DNA from: Paraburkholderia ultramafica
Lineage (GTDB): Bacteria; Pseudomonadota; Gammaproteobacteria; Burkholderiales; Burkholderiaceae
Assembly (NCBI RefSeq): GCF_902859915.1
Contig: NZ_CADIKK010000007.1
Span: 166,381-230,380, forward strand
Length of the DNA: 64,000 bases
Direction of reading: 5' to 3'
In this document: piece after piece, positions 53,312 through 62,754 of the stretch
Position numbering within the stretch: the first letter of the stretch is position 1
Layout: each line of letters starts with the position of its first letter
The notes under the pieces: generated by a model
What the model was told of the DNA's origin: nothing
Databases searched by the model: none
The model's input: only the letters and a program-made list of their open reading frames with translations
Translations under genes and position numbers: made by a program

Positions 53312-53528
53312 TCGCGCGGTATGGCAGGGCGTCGGCGTTCGGCGGAAAGCTCGATGAACGCGCGAACGTCCTTCATGCCGTCGTCGATTGAAAAGAAAGT
53401 TTGCAGAAGCGATCGGAAGCGGCACACAACGCCGCGCATTTTGTTATAAACGGTCTGCGATTCGGGCGCGAGGTTTTAGCCCGTCCGGGTTGCACGAATG
53501 AAAAAGAATCGACGCGAAAGGATTTGGG

Positions 53529-54632
53529 ATGAGTGAGCCGCAGCACCCGCAGCCGCACGACACAGACACAAACGAAGGCCATCCGGCGCCGGTCGCACGG
53601 GCGGTAGTGCAGCCTGTTGTGCAGCAGGCACTGGATTCGCTGACGGCGGTTGGCGCGCGCTTGACCCAATTGCGTGAATCGAAAGGCTGGTCGATCGAAG
53701 ACGTGTCGGCGCGTCTGAAGGTGTCCGTCGCCAAATTGCGCGCGCTCGAGTCCGGGGACATCAGCCACCTGCCGGACACGACTTTCGCGCTCGGCGTGGT
53801 GCGCAGCTACGCGAAGATGCTCGGCGCCGATCCCACCCCGTTCACGCAGGCGTTGCGCCGCGAGAAGGGTGTGCCGGCGCCGGACCTGTCGATGCCGGCG
53901 TCCTCGGGCAAGGACTTGCCGCGTGGCCGGGTGTCGCTGACGCTTGGCGGCAGCGGGCAGAAGAGCCGCTCGTGGCTGTGGGGCGTTGCGGCGGTTGTCG
54001 TCGCGGTGATTGCGCTTGCTATGTGGCACACCAATGGCGGCGATTCGACCGCGTGGCTCGCGCGTCTGAAAGCGAGCGCGAACGGTGCCGCGGATAGCGC
54101 GACTGGCGCATCGGGCGCGGTGGCGCAAGCGCCGTCGGCGGGTGCAACCGCCGATGAGGGCGCGTCGGCGCCGGAAGCGCCGGCCGCAGCGGAGAACGCC
54201 GCGTCGGCTACGCCGATGCCCGCGCCGCTGGCCACGGGTACGGCGCCGTCGCCGGCACCCGCGGCCACGGCAACGGCGGCCGCTCCGAAGGCCGGCTCGC
54301 AGCCGCAGGCTGCTGCGCCCGCCGCGAACGCGCCGGCCGCTGTCGTTGCTGGCGCATCGGCGGCAGCGGTGGCGCCTGCCGCAGGTGAGGCAATCGTCGC
54401 ACTGCGCGTGACGCAAGACAGCTGGTTCAGCGTGCGCGGCAAAGATGGCAAGGAAGTGTTCTCCGGCCTCGTGCACGCCGGCGATACGAAGGAAGTGACG
54501 GGTGAGGCGCCGTTCAAGATCACGGTCGGCAACCGGGCCGGTCTCGAGTCGCTGACACTCGATGGCCAGCCGGTCGATCCGGCGAAATATTCGGCAGCCA
54601 AAGGTAACGTGGCGCGCTTTGCGTTGCCTTGA
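53529..54632 (+). CDS. rodZ: RodZ-type cytoskeletal helix-turn-helix protein
   Basis: RodZ links MreB to the cell wall elongation machinery. The 367-residue protein has an N-terminal helix-turn-helix (about residues 42-110, LRESKGWSIEDVSARLKVS), one membrane segment (about 138-156, WGVAAVVVAVIALAMW), a long Ala/Pro-rich periplasmic linker and a C-terminal DUF4115 domain (about 290-367). AAAGGATTTGGG precedes the ATG. It is upstream of ispG, as in many proteobacteria, but separated from it by a terminator. Confidence 0.92.
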   Translation: MSEPQHPQPHDTDTNEGHPAPVARAVVQPVVQQALDSLTAVGARLTQLRESKGWSIEDVSARLKVSVAKLRALESGDISHLPDTTFALGVVRSYAKMLGADPTPFTQALRREKGVPAPDLSMPASSGKDLPRGRVSLTLGGSGQKSRSWLWGVAAVVVAVIALAMWHTNGGDSTAWLARLKASANGAADSATGASGAVAQAPSAGATADEGASAPEAPAAAENAASATPMPAPLATGTAPSPAPAATATAAAPKAGSQPQAAAPAANAPAAVVAGASAAAVAPAAGEAIVALRVTQDSWFSVRGKDGKEVFSGLVHAGDTKEVTGEAPFKITVGNRAGLESLTLDGQPVDPAKYSAAKGNVARFALP

Positions 54633-54645
54633 CAGATACGGTATG

Positions 54646-54677
54646 CGCCGCGGCCAACCGGTCCGCGGCGCTTTTTC
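54646..54677 (+). terminator. Rho-independent terminator between rodZ and ispG
   Basis: GCGCCGCGG and CCGCGGCGC form a perfect nine-base stem with a nine-base loop, followed by five T. It isolates rodZ from ispG. Confidence 0.88.
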
Positions 54678-54730
54678 AATTCAGGCGCTACGGTTTTTGT
54701 GTAGCGCATGCGGCGTAAATGGGTTTTTCG

Positions 54731-56035
54731 ATGCAATCCGAAGCTCAATCCCAATCCAGTAGCAAGATCGTTTCTAACGAGCCGGTGTTCGGCGGGCAGG
54801 CTGCGCGGCGCAAGTCGCACGCGGTCGACGTCCGGTGGGGCGGCCAGCTCGTCACCATCGGCGGCGACGCGCCGGTGCGCGTGCAGTCGATGACCAACAC
54901 GGACACGGCGGACGCGATCGGCACCGCCATCCAGATCAAGGAACTGGCGCAAGCCGGTTCGGAACTGGTGCGCATTACGGTGAACACGCCGGAAGCTGCT
55001 GCGGCCGTGCCGGCCGTACGCGAGCAGCTCGACCGCATGGGCGTGTCGGTGCCGCTGGTCGGCGATTTCCACTACAACGGCCATTTGCTGTTGCGCGACT
55101 ACCCCGCGTGCGCGGAATCGCTGTCCAAGTACCGGATCAATCCGGGCAACGTCGGCCACGGCGCGAAGCGTGACACGCAGTTCGCGCAGATGATCGAAGC
55201 CGCGGTGAAGTACGACAAGCCGGTGCGTATCGGCGTCAACTGGGGCAGTCTCGATCAGGACCTGCTCGCGAAGATGATGGACGAAAACGCCGTGCGCTCC
55301 ACGCCGTGGGAAGCGCAAAGCGTGATGTACGAAGCGTTGATCCAGTCGGCGATCGGCTCGGCGGAACGGGCGGTCGAACTCGGTCTCGCGCGCGACAAGA
55401 TCATTCTGTCGTGCAAGGTCAGCGGTGTGCAGGATCTGATCGCCGTGTACCGCGAACTCGCGCGCCGTTGCGAATTCGCGCTGCATCTCGGTTTGACCGA
55501 AGCGGGCATGGGTTCGAAGGGGATCGTCGCGTCGACCGCGGCATTGTCCGTTCTGCTGCAACAGGGCATCGGCGACACGATCCGCATCTCGCTCACGCCG
55601 GAACCGGGTGCTTCGCGCACCGGCGAGGTGATCGTCGGCCAGGAAATCCTGCAGACCATGGGTCTGCGCTCGTTCACGCCGATGGTGATCGCGTGCCCGG
55701 GTTGCGGCCGCACTACCAGCACGCTGTTCCAGGAATTGGCGTCGCAAATCCAGACCTATCTGCGCACGCAGATGCCGGTGTGGCGCGACCAGTATCCTGG
55801 CGTCGAGAAGATGCACGTCGCGGTGATGGGCTGCATCGTCAACGGCCCGGGCGAGTCGAAGCAGGCCAACATCGGCATCAGCCTGCCGGGCTCGGGCGAG
55901 AACCCGGCCGCGCCGGTGTTCATCGACGGCGAGAAGGTCAAGACGCTGCGCGGCGAGAACATCGCGCAAGAATTCCAGCAAATCGTGAGTGACTACGTCG
56001 AGCGCCGCTATGGCCGCGCCGAAGCGCTCAACTAA
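54731..56035 (+). CDS. ispG: 4-Hydroxy-3-methylbut-2-en-1-yl diphosphate synthase
   Basis: IspG is a [4Fe-4S] enzyme of the non-mevalonate isoprenoid pathway. The 434-residue protein has [14 protein letters not shown] and the cluster cysteines in [10 protein letters not shown] and [15 protein letters not shown]. The ATG at 54731 ([11 protein letters not shown]) gives the length and N terminus I associate with Burkholderia IspG; an ATG at 54719 is possible. A short hairpin (54686-54692/54702-54708) lies in the leader. It depends on Fe-S assembly and precedes hisS by 20 bases. Confidence 0.96.
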   Translation: MQSEAQSQSSSKIVSNEPVFGGQAARRKSHAVDVRWGGQLVTIGGDAPVRVQSMTNTDTADAIGTAIQIKELAQAGSELVRITVNTPEAAAAVPAVREQLDRMGVSVPLVGDFHYNGHLLLRDYPACAESLSKYRINPGNVGHGAKRDTQFAQMIEAAVKYDKPVRIGVNWGSLDQDLLAKMMDENAVRSTPWEAQSVMYEALIQSAIGSAERAVELGLARDKIILSCKVSGVQDLIAVYRELARRCEFALHLGLTEAGMGSKGIVASTAALSVLLQQGIGDTIRISLTPEPGASRTGEVIVGQEILQTMGLRSFTPMVIACPGCGRTTSTLFQELASQIQTYLRTQMPVWRDQYPGVEKMHVAVMGCIVNGPGESKQANIGISLPGSGENPAAPVFIDGEKVKTLRGENIAQEFQQIVSDYVERRYGRAEALN

Positions 56036-56055
56036 ACATCGGCTATCGAAGACAG

Positions 56056-57396
56056 ATGACTGAACAGAAGAAAAAGCTCGAAAAGCTCTCCGGCGTGAAG
56101 GGCATGAATGACATCCTTCCGCAGGAAGCCGGGCTCTGGGAATTTTTCGAAACCACCGTCAAGTCGATGCTGCGTTCGTACGGATACCAGAATATTCGTA
56201 CGCCGATCGTCGAACATACGCTGCTGTTCAAGCGCGGTATCGGTGAAGTGACTGACATCGTCGAGAAAGAGATGTACAGCTTCACCGACGCATTGAACGG
56301 TGAAAATCTGACGATGCGCCCCGAAAATACGGCGGCGGTGGTGCGCGCGGCGATCGAACACAACATGCTGTACGACGGCCCGAAGCGCCTCTGGTACATC
56401 GGTCCGATGTTCCGTCATGAGCGTCCGCAGCGTGGCCGTTATCGCCAGTTCCATCAGGTCGGCGTGGAAGCGCTGGGCTTTGCGGGCCCGGACGCCGATG
56501 CTGAAATCATCATGATGTGCCAGCGGCTGTGGGACGACCTCGGCCTGATGGGCATCAAGCTCGAAATCAATTCGCTGGGTCTCGCGCAAGAGCGTGCGGC
56601 GCATCGCGTCAAACTGATCGCGTACCTCGAAAAGCACATGGACGTGCTCGACGAAGAGGCGAAGCGCCGTCTCTACACGAACCCGCTGCGCGTGCTGGAT
56701 ACGAAGAATCCGGCGATGCAGGAAGTCGCGCAGAACGCGCCGAAGCTGATCGATTTTCTCGGCGACGAATCGCGCGCGCACTTCGAAGGTTTGCAGCGCA
56801 TCCTGAAGGCGAACAACATCCCGTTCACGATCAATCCGCGTCTCGTGCGCGGTCTCGATTATTACAATCTGACCGTGTTCGAGTGGGTGACCGACAAGCT
56901 CGGCGCGCAGGGCACCGTTGCGGCGGGCGGCCGTTACGATCCGCTGATCGAGCAGCTCGGCGGCAAGCCGACGGCCGCATGCGGCTGGGCGATGGGCGTC
57001 GAGCGGATTCTCGAATTGCTCAAGGAAGAGCAGCTCGTGCCCGAAGCCGAAGGCTGCGACGTGTACGTGGTCCACCAGGGCGACGCGGCGCGCGAACAGG
57101 CCTTCATCATCGCGGAACGTCTGCGTGATACGGGCCTCGACGTGATCCTGCATTGCAGCGCCGACGGTCAGACGGCCAGCTTCAAATCGCAGATGAAGCG
57201 TGCCGACGCGAGCGGCGCGGCTTTCGCGGTGGTGCTCGGCGAAGACGAAATCGCCAACGGCACGGTCGGTGTGAAACCGCTGCGCGATACAAGTTCTGAC
57301 GGCGGTAAAAGCGAGCAACATAACGTGCCCGCCGAAGACTTGACCGAATTTCTAATCAATGCGATGGTTGCAACCGCCGAAGACGGCGACGACTGA
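56056..57396 (+). CDS. hisS: Histidyl-tRNA synthetase
   Basis: This class II enzyme charges tRNA-His. The 446-residue protein begins [19 protein letters not shown] and has motif 2 ([17 protein letters not shown]), the histidine-binding [15 protein letters not shown] and motif 3 [13 protein letters not shown], then a C-terminal anticodon-binding domain. It lies 20 bases after ispG and 66 before yfgM, the conserved ispG-hisS-yfgM-bamB-der order. Confidence 0.97.
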   Translation: MTEQKKKLEKLSGVKGMNDILPQEAGLWEFFETTVKSMLRSYGYQNIRTPIVEHTLLFKRGIGEVTDIVEKEMYSFTDALNGENLTMRPENTAAVVRAAIEHNMLYDGPKRLWYIGPMFRHERPQRGRYRQFHQVGVEALGFAGPDADAEIIMMCQRLWDDLGLMGIKLEINSLGLAQERAAHRVKLIAYLEKHMDVLDEEAKRRLYTNPLRVLDTKNPAMQEVAQNAPKLIDFLGDESRAHFEGLQRILKANNIPFTINPRLVRGLDYYNLTVFEWVTDKLGAQGTVAAGGRYDPLIEQLGGKPTAACGWAMGVERILELLKEEQLVPEAEGCDVYVVHQGDAAREQAFIIAERLRDTGLDVILHCSADGQTASFKSQMKRADASGAAFAVVLGEDEIANGTVGVKPLRDTSSDGGKSEQHNVPAEDLTEFLINAMVATAEDGDD

Positions 57397-57462
57397 TCGC
57401 GATGTCGTCGGGCCGGTTGGCTCGACACGCACAGGTATCAAGAAAGAGGAAAGCGCCGGGCA

Positions 57463-58092
57463 ATGAGTTACCACGACGAACAAGAATCGATTGAAAGTCT
57501 GAAGACATGGTGGGCGCAGTGGGGCAATGCAACCACATGGATCGTGCTGGTGGCATTGATTGCGGCAGCCGGCTGGAACGGCTGGAATTTCTGGCAGCGG
57601 CGCCAGGCGGCGGAAGCCGCCGTGCTGTATGACCAGGTGCAGCAAGCCGTGGCATCGGGCGACAAGGCCAAAATCACGCGCGTCGCCACCGACATGGAAG
57701 ACAAGTTCAGCCGCACTGCGTATGCGCAGATGACCGCGCTGGGAGCCGCCAGGGCGCTCTATGCCGCAGGCGACGAACCGGCCGCGAAGGCCCAGTTGCA
57801 ATGGGCCATCGATCATGCGAAGGACGACGAGTTCAAGCAGATCGCCAAGCTGCGCATGGCCTCGCTGCTGCTCGACGACAAGGCTTACGACCAGGGTCTC
57901 GCGTTGCTCGCCGAACCGCAATCCGACGCGTTCAAGGGCATCGTGGCGAACCGCCGCGGCGACCTGCTCGCCGCTCAAGGCAAGCGCGACGATGCGCGCA
58001 CCGCCTACAGGCTCGCGCTCGACTCACTGTCGAAAAACGACAGCTCGGCACGCCAGTTGATTCAATTCAAGCTGGACGCGCTGGGTGGCTGA
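57463..58092 (+). CDS. yfgM: YfgM-type tetratricopeptide membrane protein
   Basis: YfgM is an ancillary SecYEG subunit linked to periplasmic chaperones. The 209-residue protein has one N-terminal membrane segment (TTWIVLVALIAAAGWNGW, about residues 25-42) and then TPR-like helical repeats (about 60-209, DKAKITRVATDMED ... LAAQGKRDDARTAYRLALDSL). It lies between hisS and bamB, its usual place. Confidence 0.9.
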   Translation: MSYHDEQESIESLKTWWAQWGNATTWIVLVALIAAAGWNGWNFWQRRQAAEAAVLYDQVQQAVASGDKAKITRVATDMEDKFSRTAYAQMTALGAARALYAAGDEPAAKAQLQWAIDHAKDDEFKQIAKLRMASLLLDDKAYDQGLALLAEPQSDAFKGIVANRRGDLLAAQGKRDDARTAYRLALDSLSKNDSSARQLIQFKLDALGG

Positions 58093-58153
58093 TCGCCGCG
58101 TGCAGCGATCAACCCGTCTCCTTTAATTAATTTCCTGAATGCTTCGTCCACCG

Positions 58154-59299
58154 ATGAATCTGCTGAAACGATACGCCGTGCCCGTTATCTGTGCGATGAC
58201 CGTCCTCACCATGGCGGCTTGCTCATCCACGAAAGACGAGCGCCGTGTGCCGACGCCGCTCACCGAGTTCAAACCCGTGCTCGACGTGCAGCAGGCCTGG
58301 ACGGCGAGCGTGGGCAAGGCGGGCCGTTACCTGTTCTCGCCGGTCGCGGTCGGCAATGCGGTGGTCGCGGCTGGCGCGAACGGCTCGGTTGCGAAGATCG
58401 ACGCGCAAACCGGTAAGGACATCTGGCGCGTCAAGCTGAGCGACGACCTGTCGGCGGGCGTCGGCAGCGACGGCACGCTCACCGCGGTCGGCGGCCTGAA
58501 GGGCGACGTCTACGTGCTCGGCGCGGACGGCAAGCAGTTGTGGACCGCCAAGGCGCCGGGCGAAATCATTTCGCCGCCACTGGTCGGCAACGGCCTCGTG
58601 GTGGTGCGTACGGTCGACGGTCAGATCGTCGCGTTCAACGCGCAAACCGGCGAGCAGAAGTGGAACTACCGCAACCGCGCTGTGCCGCTCAATCTGCGGG
58701 TGTCGTCGGGCATGACGTTCGCGGGCGACGCGGCCGTGCTGGCTGGCTTCCCGGGCGGCTCGTTTGCCGCGATCAACCTGCAAACGGGCGACAACTACTG
58801 GCAGACGCCGGTGTCGTATCCGAAGGGCGTGACGGAAGTGGAGCGCATCAACGACGTGACCGGTCCGCCCACGCTGGTCGGTTCGCAAACCTGCGCAGTG
58901 ACGTTCCAGGGCCAGATTGGCTGTTTCGACGCGAACTCGGGCCGTGCGCAGTGGGCACACGCGTTCTCGAGCACGAGCGGTCTGGCGCAGGATGACCGCA
59001 CCGTGGTGGCGGCCGACGACTGGTCGGTGGTGTCGGCGTTCGACGCCAACAGCGGTTCGGTGCTGTGGAAGAACGACGCGCTGAAGAATCGCGAGCTCAG
59101 CGTCCCGTTCCTGCTGGGCCGCGCCGCGGTGCTGGGCGACTTTCAGGGTTACGTGCACTTCCTGTCGGCCGCCGACGGCACGCTGGTCGCACGCGTGAAG
59201 ACCGACGGCAGCGCGATTAGCGCGGCGCCGGTGCTGGCCGGCGAAACGCTGGTGGTGCAGACGCGCGACGGCGGCCTGTTCGGCTATCGCCCGCGCTGA
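58154..59299 (+). CDS. bamB: Outer-membrane assembly lipoprotein BamB
   Basis: BamB is a beta-propeller lipoprotein that helps BamA insert outer-membrane proteins. The 381-residue product has a lipoprotein signal (VICAMTVLTMAACSS) and eight repeating PQQ-like blades with recurring units such as INLQTGDNYWQTPVSYP. The ATG at 58154 (MNLLKRYAVPV) was preferred over 58139 because the shorter form fits the lipoprotein signal. It is the fourth gene of the ispG-hisS-yfgM-bamB-der run. Confidence 0.94.
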   Translation: MNLLKRYAVPVICAMTVLTMAACSSTKDERRVPTPLTEFKPVLDVQQAWTASVGKAGRYLFSPVAVGNAVVAAGANGSVAKIDAQTGKDIWRVKLSDDLSAGVGSDGTLTAVGGLKGDVYVLGADGKQLWTAKAPGEIISPPLVGNGLVVVRTVDGQIVAFNAQTGEQKWNYRNRAVPLNLRVSSGMTFAGDAAVLAGFPGGSFAAINLQTGDNYWQTPVSYPKGVTEVERINDVTGPPTLVGSQTCAVTFQGQIGCFDANSGRAQWAHAFSSTSGLAQDDRTVVAADDWSVVSAFDANSGSVLWKNDALKNRELSVPFLLGRAAVLGDFQGYVHFLSAADGTLVARVKTDGSAISAAPVLAGETLVVQTRDGGLFGYRPR

Positions 59300-59743
59300 C
59301 GCGCAGGCTGATCGCCGTCACGCGCGCAGGCCGGCTTTGCCGGCCGTGTGCGCTTCTGTCGAGTCTGGTTTGAATTTTTGCTGTATCGCAAAGTAAGTAG
59401 AAGAATTCCGCCGGACTGGCTGGTCCGGCGAGTCGGATCAGAATTGGCGCGTGTGGCCCACGTGGCCATCGGTGGCTGCTTACGGCGCCACCTTCGGCGG
59501 CATCGCAAATCATCGCCCTCGAACGGGCGTGCGAGCCGCCGGGCAAGAAAGACTGAATCTGGCGGCCCATTGGCGCTGCCCATACAGCCAACCCCCCGTC
59601 CGCCCGGGTGCGCATATTGACAGCACATCCGGGGCTGGCCGAATTCGTGATAATTTTCGTCAAGCGCTGCCGTGTGGCGGCCGCATGGCGTCGCGACGCG
59701 GGCGGTCGATTTCGATCCCGCGTTTCACCGTGAACAACATCTG
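59300..59743. other. Intergenic region bamB/der
   Basis: These 444 bases carry no supported gene. A hairpin GGCCGGC-TTT-GCCGGCC (59329-59345) lies 30 bases after the bamB stop, without a T tract. A GATAAT -10-like element with no matching -35 lies near 59649. The remainder shows no conserved frame or structure I can defend. Confidence 0.5.
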
Positions 59744-61081
59744 ATGAAACCCGTTATTGCCCTCGTCGGGCGCCCCAATGTGGGGAAATCCACGCTGTTC
59801 AACCGCCTCACGCGCTCGCGTGATGCGCTGGTTGCCGACCTGCCCGGTCTCACACGCGATCGCCACTACGGCGAAGGACGCACCGGCGAGCGGCCGTACC
59901 TGGTCGTCGATACCGGCGGTTTCGAGCCGGTTGCGAAAGACGGCATCCTGCACGAGATGGCGCGTCAAACCCGCCAGGCGGTCGAGGAGTCGGACATCGT
60001 CGTGTTCATCGTCGACGGCCGCAACGGTCTCGCACCGCAGGACAAGTCGATCGCCGACTACCTGCGCAAGGTCGGCCGGCCGATCTTCCTCGTCGTCAAC
60101 AAGGCGGAGGGCATGAAGTACACCACCGTCGCCGCCGACTTCTACGAACTCGGTCTCGGCGACCCGCGCGCGATTTCCGCGGCGCACGGCGACGGCGTCA
60201 CTGAAATGATCAACGAGGCGCTCGGCGTCGCGTATGCCGGCCAACCGGAAGAAAGCGAAGACGAGAAAGCAGCGCGCGGCGTGAAAATCGCGATCGTCGG
60301 CCGGCCGAATGTCGGCAAGTCGACGCTGATCAACGCGCTGGTGGGCGAAGAGCGCGTGATCGCGTTCGACATGCCGGGTACCACGCGCGATTCGATCTAC
60401 GTCGACTTCGAGCGCGGGGGCAAGCCGTACACACTGATCGACACGGCCGGCCTGCGCCGCCGCGGCAAGGTGTTCGAAGCGATCGAGAAATTCTCGGTGG
60501 TGAAGACGCTGCAATCGATCTCGGACGCGAACGTCGTGATCCTGCTGCTCGACGCGCGCCAGGACATCTCGGAGCAGGACGCGCACATTGCCGGCTTCGT
60601 GGTGGAGCAGGGCCGCGCGCTGGTGGTGGGCGTGAACAAGTGGGACGGTCTCGATCCGCATGTACGCGAGCGCACCAAGGCGGACCTCGAGCGCAAACTA
60701 AAATTTCTCGACTTCGCCAAGTTCCATTTCATTTCCGCTGCGGAAAAAACCGGCATTGGTCCGCTGATGCGTTCGGTCGACGACGCGTACAGCGCCGCGA
60801 TGGCCAAGCTGCCGACGCCGAAGCTCACACGTGCGCTGATCGATGCGGTCGAATTCCAGCAGCCGCGCCGACGCGGTCCGGTGCGTCCGAAGCTGCGTTA
60901 CGCGCACCAGGGCGGACAGAATCCGCCGATCATCGTGATTCACGGCAACGCACTCGATGCGATCACCGAAACGTACAAGCGCTACCTCGAAAACCGCTTC
61001 CGGGAAACTTTCAAGCTGACTGGGACTCCATTGCGAATAGAGTTCAGATCATCGACGAACCCTTACGCGGACAAAGGCTGA
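59744..61081 (+). CDS. der: Ribosome biogenesis GTPase Der
   Basis: Der (EngA) is a double GTPase that helps assemble the 50S subunit. The 445-residue protein has two G domains, each with GRPNVGKST (near residues 8 and 187) and their own DxPG and NKxD motifs (NKAEGM; NKWDGL), and a C-terminal KH-like domain. The ATG at 59744 ([12 protein letters not shown]) is the family start. It precedes hfq. Confidence 0.97.
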   Translation: MKPVIALVGRPNVGKSTLFNRLTRSRDALVADLPGLTRDRHYGEGRTGERPYLVVDTGGFEPVAKDGILHEMARQTRQAVEESDIVVFIVDGRNGLAPQDKSIADYLRKVGRPIFLVVNKAEGMKYTTVAADFYELGLGDPRAISAAHGDGVTEMINEALGVAYAGQPEESEDEKAARGVKIAIVGRPNVGKSTLINALVGEERVIAFDMPGTTRDSIYVDFERGGKPYTLIDTAGLRRRGKVFEAIEKFSVVKTLQSISDANVVILLLDARQDISEQDAHIAGFVVEQGRALVVGVNKWDGLDPHVRERTKADLERKLKFLDFAKFHFISAAEKTGIGPLMRSVDDAYSAAMAKLPTPKLTRALIDAVEFQQPRRRGPVRPKLRYAHQGGQNPPIIVIHGNALDAITETYKRYLENRFRETFKLTGTPLRIEFRSSTNPYADKG

Positions 61082-61223
61082 AACCCGCGTGAGTGCTGGG
61101 TTTGGGCGCGTGGCCCGAGCCCTCGCGCAAAAACGAAAATCGGCTATAGTGTAGCGGTTGACGGCGGATCTCTTTTTCTTCGTCGTCAATTCAGTCAACC
61201 TGCAAAAAAATACGGAGTTTGCT

Positions 61224-61460
61224 ATGAGCAACAAAGGGCAATTGTTACAAGACCCGTTTTTGAACGCACTGCGTAAAGAGCACGTGCCGGTGTCGATCTA
61301 CCTGGTCAACGGCATCAAGCTTCAAGGGAACATCGAATCGTTCGACCAGTACGTCGTGTTGCTCCGGAATACGGTCACCCAGATGGTCTACAAGCACGCA
61401 ATCTCGACGGTCGTGCCAGCCCGTCCGGTGAATTTCCACCCGGATTCCGAACAGTCCTAA
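61224..61460 (+). CDS. hfq: RNA chaperone Hfq
   Basis: Hfq pairs small RNAs with target mRNAs. The 78-residue protein starts [19 protein letters not shown] and has both Sm motifs ([19 protein letters not shown] and [11 protein letters not shown]). CGGAGTTT precedes the ATG at 61224. A TATAGT -10-like element lies near 61145. Its neighbours der and hflX match the widespread hfq-hflX pair. Confidence 0.98.
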   Translation: MSNKGQLLQDPFLNALRKEHVPVSIYLVNGIKLQGNIESFDQYVVLLRNTVTQMVYKHAISTVVPARPVNFHPDSEQS

Positions 61461-61490
61461 CCCCCGTCGCGGCCGGCGTAGCGTCGCCCG

Positions 61491-62705
61491 TTGGCGATTA
61501 CTCCCGGCCGCCTCATTTTGATACCCTCCAATTTGATCAATGCAGCGCTTGTCGGCATCGACTTCGGAAAGATCGATTTCGAAGCCAGTCTCGAAGAACT
61601 CAGCCTGCTCGCGCAAAGCGCGGGCGCGAATCCCTTAGTCACCCTCACCGGGCGCCGGTCCAGCCCCGACGCGAAGATGTTCGTCGGCAGCGGCAAGGCC
61701 GAAGAATTGCGTCTTGCGTGTGAGGCGAACGACATCGAACTCGTGATTTTCAATCATGCGCTGGCACCTGCGCAGCAGCGCAATCTGGAGCAGGCGCTTA
61801 ATCGGCGCGTGGTCGATCGCACCAGTCTCATTCTCGATATTTTTGCGCAACGCGCCCGCAGCCACGAAGGCAAGCTGCAGGTGGAGCTCGCGCAGTTGCA
61901 GTATCTGTCGACCCGGCTGATTCGCGCGTGGACCCACCTTGAACGTCAGAAGGGCGGTATCGGCTTGCGCGGTCCCGGCGAAACGCAGCTCGAAACCGAC
62001 CGCCGTTTGATCGGCGAACGCATCAAGGCGCTCAAGATACGGCTTGAAAAACTGCGTCGCCAGCACGGCACGCAGCGCCGCGCGCGCAGCCGCAACCAGA
62101 CGATGTCGGTGTCGCTGGTCGGCTATACGAACGCGGGCAAGTCCACGCTTTTCAACGCGCTCACGAAAGCTCAGGCGTATGCCGCCGACCAGTTGTTCGC
62201 GACGCTGGACACGACCTCGCGGCGCGTCTATCTCGGCGACGAAGCGGGGCAGGTGGTGGTGTCCGATACGGTCGGCTTCATCCGCGAGTTGCCTCACCAA
62301 CTGGTGGCGGCGTTTCGCGCCACGCTCGAAGAAACCATCCACGCCGACCTGCTGCTGCATGTGGTCGATGCGTCGAGCGCGGTGCGCCTCGATCAGATCG
62401 ATCAGGTGAACGAGGTATTGCAAGCGATCGGCGCGGACACGATCCGGCAGGTGCTGGTGTTCAACAAGATCGACGCGGTGCCGGAGTTGGCGGCCCGTGG
62501 CGACGCGGTTGAGCGGGATGAGTATGGTAATATTTCGCGCGTCTTTTTGAGCGCGCGCACCGGGCAAGGGCTGGATACGTTGCGCGCTGCCATCGCTGAA
62601 ATCGCTACTTCCGTACCTCTTGCCGACACGCTGATCGATCAGTCGGAAGAAGGCCGGTCGGCAGCACCGCGCGACGACCGCAAGGTTCCAGAACTCGGGC
62701 ACTGA
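61491..62705 (+). CDS. hflX: GTPase HflX
   Basis: HflX is a ribosome-splitting GTPase that rescues stalled ribosomes. The 404-residue protein has the N-terminal nucleotide-binding domain (GIDFGKIDFEASLEELSLLA; ERQKGGIGLRGPGETQLETDRR) and a G domain with GYTNAGKST, DTVGFIRELPHQL and NKIDAV. The start is uncertain: TTG at 61491 is the outermost likely codon, and another TTG at 61518 would give a shorter N terminus closer to some homologues. It lies 30 bases after hfq. Confidence 0.93.
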   Translation: MAITPGRLILIPSNLINAALVGIDFGKIDFEASLEELSLLAQSAGANPLVTLTGRRSSPDAKMFVGSGKAEELRLACEANDIELVIFNHALAPAQQRNLEQALNRRVVDRTSLILDIFAQRARSHEGKLQVELAQLQYLSTRLIRAWTHLERQKGGIGLRGPGETQLETDRRLIGERIKALKIRLEKLRRQHGTQRRARSRNQTMSVSLVGYTNAGKSTLFNALTKAQAYAADQLFATLDTTSRRVYLGDEAGQVVVSDTVGFIRELPHQLVAAFRATLEETIHADLLLHVVDASSAVRLDQIDQVNEVLQAIGADTIRQVLVFNKIDAVPELAARGDAVERDEYGNISRVFLSARTGQGLDTLRAAIAEIATSVPLADTLIDQSEEGRSAAPRDDRKVPELGH

Positions 62706-62754
62706 CCCGTTCCAATTGCACTGACCCGCTGTCTACTCTGGTGAACGAACACAG

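Noticed and set aside
53807..55981. Long minus-strand open frame opposite rodZ and ispG
   Set aside because: It lies antisense to confirmed genes; its composition is that of a codon-bias shadow.
61158..61194. TTGACG...CGTCAA inverted repeat before hfq
   Set aside because: The arms are only six bases with a loop of about 25 bases; this is weak evidence for an operator or promoter.
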